A stretch of DNA of 64,000 nt from positions 122,753-186,752 of the forward strand of contig JAEUUZ010000019.1 in NCBI GenBank assembly GCA_016786765.1, given 5' to 3'. This document shows, one piece after another, positions 53,533 through 62,800 of this stretch (the stretch's first letter is position 1; every line of letters starts with the position of its first letter). A model generated the notes under the pieces. That model saw only the letters and a program-made list of their open reading frames with translations, searched no databases and was not told the origin of the DNA. The translations under genes and the position numbers were made by a program. Origin of the DNA: Chitinophagales bacterium. GTDB lineage: Bacteria; Bacteroidota; Bacteroidia; Chitinophagales; LD1.

Positions 53533-55740
53533 TTAGAATTTCAAGATTTTGAATTCTGTACGTCTGTTTTCTTGATGCTGTTCTTCTGTACAAGGCACCA
53601 CTTGTGTTCCTTCGCAAGCACACTTGTTAACCAAGCGAGACTCACCATATCCGGCAGCCACCATTCGTGTTTGAGAGATACCTCTTGAAGCGATGTACTG
53701 GACAGCTGCTTCAGCACGTTTAGCTGATAATGAAGCGTTATATTTTATGGTTGCACGACAGTCAGTATGTGAACTCAACTCGATTTCCATAGTTGGGTTA
53801 TCACTCAATACTTTCACGATTTTATCCAACTCTTTAGCTGCATCCGGACGAATAAACCATTTGTCCAAATCGTAGTAAATATTCTCGATTTTGATAGCAA
53901 CACCTTTTTTCACTTTTTCTAATTCAAGTGTAGCATAAATGGTTGCAGGGGCTACTTTCCCAACTGTTGAAGTTGTTGTAGAAACAGTTAAATATTTAGT
54001 TTCTGGATCTCCTAAATCTTTTGATGCCTCAATACGATATTGTGTGTTCGGGTCAAGCGTATAGAACACTTTTCCTTCAGGACTTGTTTTCTGTGGCTCA
54101 ACTTTCGAAGTAGCTACATTAACCAATTTCACCAATGCCATATCTATCGGCTCTCTTGTTTTCTTGTCAACAACCAAAACTTCAAGATTCAAGCCACCTT
54201 CTTTTACCAAAGGAATTTTCACTGAAACCGGTTGATCTTGAGTTTCAACTATAATTTCGTTAGGTAAGTAACCTTCTTTAGTAGCTACAATTTTGTATGT
54301 ACGTTTAGGTGTTCCCGCAAAGCAGAAGTTTCCATCTTTTGAAGTCAACTTGTTACCTTTTTCATCTTTCAACTCATACATCACCACCTTAGAAGCCTCG
54401 ATAGGATCATTTGTTTTAGCATCATAAACTAAGCCACAAATAGTAATTCCTTTCTTGATGAATTTGTAAATATCATCATCTCCTTGTCCACCTGGACGGT
54501 TAGAAGCGAAATAGCCGGTTTTGTTGTCTTTATCAATGATATAACCAAAATCATCGCTATTGGTATTGATTGGATAGCCTAAGTTTTCAGGTTGAGCCCA
54601 ATCCTTTTTTCCAGTTGAAGATTGGGTAGCAGAAAACACATCTAATCCACCTAATCCTAAATGACCGTTAGAAGCAAAATACAGTACCCCATCATTACTT
54701 ACATAAGGGAACATTTCGTCTCCTGATGTATTGATAGTAACGCCTAAGTTTTCAGGAGCAGTCCAGTTCCCTGATTTATCACGAATTGTTTTGTACAAAT
54801 CCATTCCACCAAAACCACCTGGCTTATCAGAGCTAAAGTACAATGTTTGGCCATCAGCAGTTAAGGCAGGGTGCGCTACGGAATACTCTCTATCGTTGAA
54901 CGGAACTGCTTCAATTAAATCGTCACCCCATCTTTGCTCACTTGGCAAATACACCAAGCGGTATAATTTCAACTTAACTGTTTTATCGCTACTAGACTGT
55001 GGACGCTTAATGTAGTTACTTCGTGTAATGTACAACTCTTGCATTTTAGCATTATAACTCGTTGGACCTTCATGGTATTTTCCATTTGGTGCTTTACCTG
55101 TTAATACTGATGCCGTAGTGTAATTTCCGTTAGCATCAGGAGATGAAACAAACTCTTGAGAAAACCCTTCATCCGTCCAATTATCTTCTACTCTGTATCT
55201 TCCCGGTGTTGCTCGATTTGAAGTAAATATCAATTGATTGGTAGTATAGAACATCGGGCCGTAGTCGGACTTGGCAGAGTTACAAGGTAAATTCTCAATA
55301 GAATAAAGACCTTTGTCAACACTTAAATCTGCAACCTTATCTACCCCTAAAATTCGCTCTTTAACACTTGCATCATTTGGTGATGCCGATAAGTAGCTTT
55401 TATAAGCCAACTTCGCTTCGGCATATTTTTGATTAGCACGCAAGGCCTCAGCATAGTACATTTTATTAATCGGGTTAGTCGTTTGGTCTTGTGCCAAAAG
55501 CTTGTACCATGGTTCTGCACTCTGCCAGTCGTTCAACAATCTGTAGCTATCCGCAATTTGCTGACGAACATACGATTGACTACTGTCCTTTTTAATGGCT
55601 GCAGAATAATATTCAATTGCTTTTTTGAAGTCAAACTGCTTAAAATATAAGTCTCCCATTCGCGTTGACGCTTTTTGGGCGATAGCACTTGATGCAATCA
55701 AAACAACTGCAAACAGAAGTGTTGTATACCTTTTTATCAT
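53533..55740 (-). CDS. PorE-like OmpA protein (TPR, WD40-like, carboxypeptidase-like, OmpA)
   Basis: Envelope protein of 735 residues. Order: signal peptide (1-21), TPR repeats (about 22-140), WD40-like PD40 blades (about 150-430; LYFSSDKPGGFGGMDLYK, LYFASNGHLGLGGLDVF, YFASNRPGGQGDDDIYK), a carboxypeptidase-like regulatory domain (about 432-520), a second beta domain, and an OmpA domain (610-735; LSSHTDCRA, NRRTEFKILKF) that binds peptidoglycan. This is the layout of PorE, a T9SS component that docks the trans-envelope complex to the wall. It is the third gene of the giant adhesin-PorP-PorE run, 21 bases after the PorP gene. Confidence 0.9.
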   Translation of the reverse strand: MIKRYTTLLFAVVLIASSAIAQKASTRMGDLYFKQFDFKKAIEYYSAAIKKDSSQSYVRQQIADSYRLLNDWQSAEPWYKLLAQDQTTNPINKMYYAEALRANQKYAEAKLAYKSYLSASPNDASVKERILGVDKVADLSVDKGLYSIENLPCNSAKSDYGPMFYTTNQLIFTSNRATPGRYRVEDNWTDEGFSQEFVSSPDANGNYTTASVLTGKAPNGKYHEGPTSYNAKMQELYITRSNYIKRPQSSSDKTVKLKLYRLVYLPSEQRWGDDLIEAVPFNDREYSVAHPALTADGQTLYFSSDKPGGFGGMDLYKTIRDKSGNWTAPENLGVTINTSGDEMFPYVSNDGVLYFASNGHLGLGGLDVFSATQSSTGKKDWAQPENLGYPINTNSDDFGYIIDKDNKTGYFASNRPGGQGDDDIYKFIKKGITICGLVYDAKTNDPIEASKVVMYELKDEKGNKLTSKDGNFCFAGTPKRTYKIVATKEGYLPNEIIVETQDQPVSVKIPLVKEGGLNLEVLVVDKKTREPIDMALVKLVNVATSKVEPQKTSPEGKVFYTLDPNTQYRIEASKDLGDPETKYLTVSTTTSTVGKVAPATIYATLELEKVKKGVAIKIENIYYDLDKWFIRPDAAKELDKIVKVLSDNPTMEIELSSHTDCRATIKYNASLSAKRAEAAVQYIASRGISQTRMVAAGYGESRLVNKCACEGTQVVPCTEEQHQENRRTEFKILKF

Positions 55741-55761
55741 AACCTGATTTTTCTTTTCTAA

Positions 55762-56781
55762 TTAGAAATATTTTACAAAACGTGGAGTAACAAAACGTTT
55801 TTTGTTGTACCAGAAATCGTAACCCACCATCACTTCATGTGTTCCGGATTGATAGTATTTCAAACTAGAGAACGCATAATGATAACCATAACCTATACTT
55901 AATTGAGGTGTGATTTTAGCATGAACAATTCCTATGATTCCCTCTAAGTTGAAGTCCTTTCTCTTGTTACCAGAACCATTAAATTTTTCGCCCCCTGTTC
56001 TGGCTGTAGCAGACAACCAAACTCTATCTATGAACAATAAACCTAAAGTGAAGTCAAAATCAGGGATGTTTTTCACCAATCCCTTTTGATATTTCATTAA
56101 GAAAGAAGGTTTAACTTTTACAATAGCAGCATCTTTACCAAATACATAACCTCCAGTTACTAAGTACTGATTATATAATTTAGAAATACTAGGATTAGAA
56201 GACAATTCTACTTTAAATTGTTTGGCCAACGAAGATGGCAACAAGTGAGGAACCGAAAATCCAAAATAGAAACGCTTTCCGTGTAAATACAATCCTGCAC
56301 CAAAGTTAGGTAAGAATATGTTTTTATTATTCGAGAAAGCTGGATCAACCGGAAAAGGGGTTTGTGTATTTTGGTCATATGTTTGTGCCTCGGTCAATCT
56401 ATTTTGAAGATAACCAAATGTTGCCTGAACACCCAACGACAATTTAATATCATTAGTAATTCGGATGCGATAAGCAAAAGCAGGAGTCACGGTAAATACA
56501 TTCGTGAAACCTAAACGGTCGTTAGAAATAGTTAATCCCAAGTTGTACTGATCTCTTTTTAATGGAGAATGCACACTTAAGTTAGCCGTTCTTGGCGCAC
56601 CATCAAACCCTGCCCATTGATGTCTATAGATAGCCATTGTACTAATAACATCGTGGCTACCTGCATATGCAGGGTTCAAAAACAAGCCGTTGAACATATA
56701 CATGTTATACTCCGGGTCTTGTTGAGCTTTTACTAGTCCTGTAACCGAAATTACAGTCAAAAACAATATTAATTTTCTCAT
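55762..56781 (-). CDS. PorP/SprF family outer membrane protein
   Basis: Type IX secretion-associated beta-barrel protein. A signal peptide (MRKLILFLTVISVTGLVKAQ) precedes the family signature QDPEYNMYMFNGLFLNPAYA and RHQWAGFDGAPRT, with regular beta strands to the C-terminal FGYHYAFSSL-like repeats. 339 residues, as is normal. It lies between the giant adhesin and the PorE-like gene, the typical sprB-sprF layout, and is expected to help export or hold that adhesin. Confidence 0.92.
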   Translation of the reverse strand: MRKLILFLTVISVTGLVKAQQDPEYNMYMFNGLFLNPAYAGSHDVISTMAIYRHQWAGFDGAPRTANLSVHSPLKRDQYNLGLTISNDRLGFTNVFTVTPAFAYRIRITNDIKLSLGVQATFGYLQNRLTEAQTYDQNTQTPFPVDPAFSNNKNIFLPNFGAGLYLHGKRFYFGFSVPHLLPSSLAKQFKVELSSNPSISKLYNQYLVTGGYVFGKDAAIVKVKPSFLMKYQKGLVKNIPDFDFTLGLLFIDRVWLSATARTGGEKFNGSGNKRKDFNLEGIIGIVHAKITPQLSIGYGYHYAFSSLKYYQSGTHEVMVGYDFWYNKKRFVTPRFVKYF

Positions 56782-56798
56782 CGTTTTTATGGTTTAAA

Positions 56799-56828
56799 AC
56801 TGTCCTGCGTTTTCGTCCGCAGGACAGT
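56799..56828 (-). terminator. hairpin between the giant adhesin and porP-like genes
   Basis: Perfect 11-bp inverted repeat ACTGTCCTGCG / CGCAGGACAGT with loop TTTTCGTC. It is followed on the minus strand by only a short T run (TTTTAAA), so it may act as an attenuator or RNA-processing site that sets the ratio of adhesin to PorP rather than a full terminator. Confidence 0.6.
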
Positions 56829-56844
56829 AATGTTTATCTAATTC

Positions 56845-59800
56845 TTAACGTTGTATCACTACAAATTTAGCTTCTTTCTTAGGAGTACCATCGTTATACT
56901 CAAAGACGTAGTAGTAAGTTCCATCCGGTAAATCAGTTTTAGAAAGATTCTTACCGTCCCAATCGTTTTTGTATCCGGCAGTTTCATTTCTCCAAACTTC
57001 ATCACCCCATCTGTTGTATACTTTCAATACAGAGTTAGGATACTCGGCATTACATGGCAATTGGAATGTTTCATCGATACCGTCACCGTTTGGCGAGAAG
57101 GCATTCGGGAAGAAACATGTTGGACGACCAAGTATGCTAACGATTACCGTAGCTGTATCACAAATTGTGGTTCCATTTCCGATGTTTGCACATACGATGT
57201 AGCTAAATGTATCCTTACCAAAGTAGTCTTGTTTAGGTACATAAGTAATAGAACCATCAGTATTTACAGTTACAGTTCCACCTTGGGTAGGATAAGTGTA
57301 AACATTTACAGTTACACCATTATTCGAAGGAATAGTGTCGTTACCCAATACATTAACTACAACAGGTGTGTTCTTATCAGTAGTGATAGTATCATCCACT
57401 GCAATAATAGTAGGAGTATCGCAAACATAAATGATTACTGTAGCGGTATCAAATTGTACTGGTTTACCGTTATCAGATAATACATAATGGAAGCTATCTA
57501 CTCCACAATATCCATTGTCTGGAGTATAGATGACATTACCATTGCTATCAATAACAGCCGATCCATGAACCGGTTTATCAACGCTGCTTACAAAGATTGA
57601 ATCTCCCGTAAGTACATTTCCAGGGAACGGTCCAAAGGTATCGTTAACCAATACATTGATTACAACAGGTGTATTTCCAGGTGTATGCGCCACATCGTTA
57701 TTCGCCAATACAAACTGTGTTGTATCAATCGGATAAACGTGAACGATCACCAATCCTGTATCACAAGCTGAAGGTACTCCGTTATCGCAGATTACAATAC
57801 AGAATGTATCATCTCCAATCCAGTTACTATCAGGTGTATATGTAAAGCACATACCATTGATATCCGAGATTGTTCCATGTGCAGGAGTACAGATTGAAGA
57901 GATGTAAGTAGAATCTATATCAGGATCTGTAGCCGTTACACAAATTACAACCGGAGTATTCTCTGGAGTTGTATCTCTAGTGATAGGAGGAACGATAACC
58001 GGATGGTTATTGTTACAAGAATCAATAGTGATAATAACAGTAGCATCACGGCATAAGTTAGGTGTTCCGTTATCACATACAGAGTAAGCAAATGTATCTT
58101 TTCCTACAAAGCCTGGAGTTGTATATGTGTACACCACTTCACCGGCAACAACAGTAGCTGTTCCATGAGAAGGTGATGAAACAAACGTAATTCTAATACT
58201 GTCGTTATCTTGGTCGAAGTCGTTAGCCAAAACATCTACAGTTAACGTAGTTCCTGTACTTAAACATAACTTAGCCGTATCGGTCATAGCAAGAGGGTGA
58301 TGGAAGTTACATGGATAGTTGCTTACTTTCACATAAACAGCACCAGTATCTGATTTACCACACACATTAGTGATTGAATACAAGATTACATCGGTTACGT
58401 TAGAATGTACGCCATCCGGTGTATAAGTAATAGAATCACCTGCAGCCGAAAGTGTTATTGTTCCATATAAAGGACCTTGAACAATTGTAACTACTGCTCC
58501 TAATGTGTTAGTATCATTAATTAAGATAGCTTTTGCAGGAGCGGCACATACTGAACCCGACTCAATTGTATCGGCAACAGCAATTGGCGCTTGACATACA
58601 CTATCCACTTTAATAATAACTACAGCAGAAGAACAGAATGTATCGCCTTTACATACAATACATAAATTGTAAGTTAATGTATCGTTACCGTAGAAGCCTG
58701 CAGTAGGAGTATAAGCAACGCTATCACCCACCGCTGAAGCTGTTCCATGATTAGGTCCAAATACAACCGAAACATAATATGGATTAGTAGTATTAAACAT
58801 CGTGTCATTATTCACAACGTCAACATATACCAATGTGTTCTGAGTTGTGTAACCGAAGTCGTTAACTGCAACCGGAGCTAAACATTTACACTCAACTGTA
58901 ATGTTCAAGTTCGCTGTATCAATTCCGCAAGTGTCAGACAAGATATACTCTAAGTAATCTGTTCCACAGTAATTAGCAAATGGTATGTAGACAATCGTTG
59001 TATCATTGATTACGGTTGCAGTACCATGTACCGGAGCTACACTAATTACCACATGTTGTGGGTAAGTAGCTTTGTACACATCATTACCTAATACAAACGA
59101 TGTTAATGTATCGCCTTGATTCATCGTTACGTTATCATCAACCGCAATTGGTTTAGAGCAGCAATCAACAAAAACGAATACTGTTGCTGTATCTACCGCA
59201 CCTAATGTATCTCTAACTGTGTATTTGAAGGTATCAACAACATTACATTGTGAGCCATTCGGCACGTAAGTGATTGTTCCATCAGGGTTAATTGTAGCAT
59301 TTCCGTATAATGTTGGAACATTCGAAGTGCCATTTCCGCCATTACCTAATACTTCAACAACATAGAACGAATCTAACTCTGGATCCCAATCGTTAGCTTT
59401 AACATTGATAACTACAGTACTATTCACACCCGTTAACGATGTATCGTTTGTAGCTTGTACTGAGTTAGGTACTGAAATAATTACAGTAGCCGTGTCACAC
59501 AATGTTGGATTTCCGTTATCACAGATTACGTAAACAAATGTATCCGGTTTATTCGCATTAGGGCCTAATCCAGGTCCAACGAAAGGCACATAGGTAACTG
59601 TACCATCAGGGTTAACGGTAACTGTACCAAAATTGGTTGAATCAGTGATTGATGCAACATAAATTGAATCACCATCCGGATCATAATCATTACCCATTAC
59701 TCCAATTACAACAGGTGTTCCGTAATTAGTATTACTGAAGTCATCCGTAGCAACCGGTGGATTATTAGGCAATGCTGTTGTATCCGGTGTAATTGTTATT

Positions 59801-62800
59801 ACAATGATGGCAGAATCGCATAATGGAGGAGTTCCGTTATCACAGATTGTGTAATGAACCGTATCGTTTCCAACAAATCCTGAATCAGGAGTGTAAGTAA
59901 TTGTTCCATTTGGATTCTGAACAATTGTTCCATTACTTGGACCACTAGTAACCGTAATCGTTAATGGATCACCGTCAACATCATAATCGTTAGCTAATGG
60001 TAATGTCAATACAGGTACACCTTCGTGTGTTGTATAGTAATCATCGTTAGCTAATGGAGGATGATTTACAGAACCGGTAGTATCAATAACATCTATATAG
60101 ATATAAGCTGTGTCGCAAAGTGGACTGTATGGATAAATACTTGTATCGCAAGCTACGTACATGAAGGTATCTTTTCCAACATATCCTGAATCAGGAGTAT
60201 AAACACCTGTCCCATTACCTGTAGGCACCCAAGTTCCATGGTTAGGACCTGTTCCTGCCGGATAAGTGAACGTTAAGTAGTCACCATTCGGATCGCTTGC
60301 AGAAGATGCAACGTTAATACCGATTGGAGTATTCTTAGGTGTTTGTACGTTTTGGTCATTTGCAACCGGTGGCTCATTACGAGGATCAACCACAATAATA
60401 ATGTGAGATGTATCACACAATTGAGGTGTTCCGTTATCACAAACAATTACACAAATACTGTCAATTCCGTAGAAATTAGTATCTGGAACATATGTTAAAC
60501 AAACAGTGTTAGCTACATTATCCAATACCGGGTTAGCTGTTCCATGAAGAGGTAAACCACAGATTGTTAATGCATGAAGATCGTTAGGATCATTGTCTGT
60601 AAATGGAACACATACAGTAACCGAAGAATCCTCAGGTGTATGCACCAATGTATCAGGAATTACCGGTGGATCGTTCACACAAATTACATTCACGAATACC
60701 AATCCTAAGTCGAAGGCCTCATCACCAGGACAAGTAGATGCTCCATTGCCACCAGTGATTCGGTATCCGAATGAATCTGGTCCGCAATAGTTAGCATTCG
60801 GTGTATATTTCAATTGATTTCCAACAACTGTCAATGTACCGTATGCAGGTTGAGCAGAAATACTCACTACAAGCGAATCGCCATCGATATCATAGTCGTT
60901 AGCAACAACATCAATTACTACAGAGCTGTCTTCCAATACAGAAGCTGTATCGTCAATAGCAACCGGTACATCATTTCTGTTAAGAACAGTAATGAACAAT
61001 TGAGCGGTATCGCATAATGGACCTGCACCAACTACACACTGGCTACAAACCTGATAAGTAACAGTATCGTTACCGAAGAAGTTCGTTTGTGGTGTATACA
61101 TGATTGTTGTATCTGCAGAGTTCACAAATGCAAATCCATGTGTTGCGTTAGTCAAGATGGTAACATTACCGATCTGTCCAAAGCCTTGGAAGTCATTTGC
61201 TCTTACATACGATTTCAATACTGCTTCCTCACAAACTGTATCGTTATCGTTCAATGCAATTGGAGGTACACAGTAATCGATAGTGTAAATATAGATAGTT
61301 GCAGTATCACAACATCCCTCTACATTATCGCACAAGCTATATACTAAAGTGTCGATTCCGTTGTATGAAGCACCTGCTGTGTAAGTAATAGTTCCGTTTG
61401 CGTTAACAACTGCAGTATTTCCACTAGCCGGTCCGCTCACAATTGTAACTGTAGAACCTGTTCCAACAGCGTTCAAATAGGTATCGTTTGTCAATTCATT
61501 GATTACAACAGCAACACCATTTGTTCCTTGTGCATAATCAATATTGGCAATCGGACAATCAACTACCGGTGTTACAATAATTCTAATCACAGCAGTATCA
61601 CATAATGATGGGCTGCCGTTATCACAAACTACATAACAAATAGAGTCTGTTCCATTATAGTTAGGAGCTGGAGTATATGTAATACAAGTTCCTGTATTTG
61701 TTACTGATCCATGTGAAGGACCACATGGGATTGCTGTAATCGTTACAACATCACCATCAGGGTCACTAAACGAAGGACAAACAGTAATTGCACTATCCTC
61801 TGGTGTAGTAACTGTAGAATCTAAAGCTACAGGAGGATGATTTACAAATGTTACTGTCACAAATACCGTTGCTTGATCGCAGTATACCGGAGTACCTGTA
61901 TCACAAATTGTATATACAAATGTATCTATACCTCTAAAGCCTGAATCTGGTAAGTAAGTGATACATCCAGTTGTAGGATTCACACCAACTATTGTTCCGT
62001 TAGCAGGTTGAATAGCCACACCCACAGACGCTAAGTTCAAGTTAAAGTCAGGATCTAAGTCGTTTGTAGGAACACAAATCACAACCGGAGTGCTTTCCGG
62101 TGTAGTAGTTGAATCATCAACTGCAACTGGAGGGTGATTCTGATTTGGTGTAATGATTACATACACTTTTGCAGTATCGCACAATGCAGGTATTCTGTTA
62201 TCACAAATTACATAGCAGAATGAATCTAAAGAAGTATAGGTAGCAGATGGAGTATAGCAAACTATATTTCCGCCATTTACAGCCGTTCCAGTAGCAGGTG
62301 CACATGGAATTGCAGTAATAGTAATTGGAAGTCCATCAGGAGTTGTGTCGTTAGACATAACTGCTATACAAATTTGAGTTCCCTCTGTTGTTGTAACCGT
62401 ATCATTTACAGCTATTGGTGGATCAGGTCTTGGTGTTACTGTAACTACCAATACACCTGTATCGCATAATGCAGGTGCTCCGTTGTCACAGATTACATAG
62501 CATATACTATCCTTTCCAATAAAGTTATGATTTGGTGTATAACATAATTGACCTGCATTTACAACAGCCGTTCCATTAGACGGACCACAAGGAATTACAT
62601 TTTGCAATGTAATAGGGTCGCTATCAGGGTCGTTGTCGTTGTTCATTACACTTACACATATAGAAGAATCTTCCGGTGTAGATGCTGTATCGTTTACAGC
62701 AATTGGTGGATTGTTGTTCGGACGAACATTCAATATTACCCATGCTGTATCACACAATGTACACAATGGACCAACGTTACATATGCTGTATTGGAACGAA

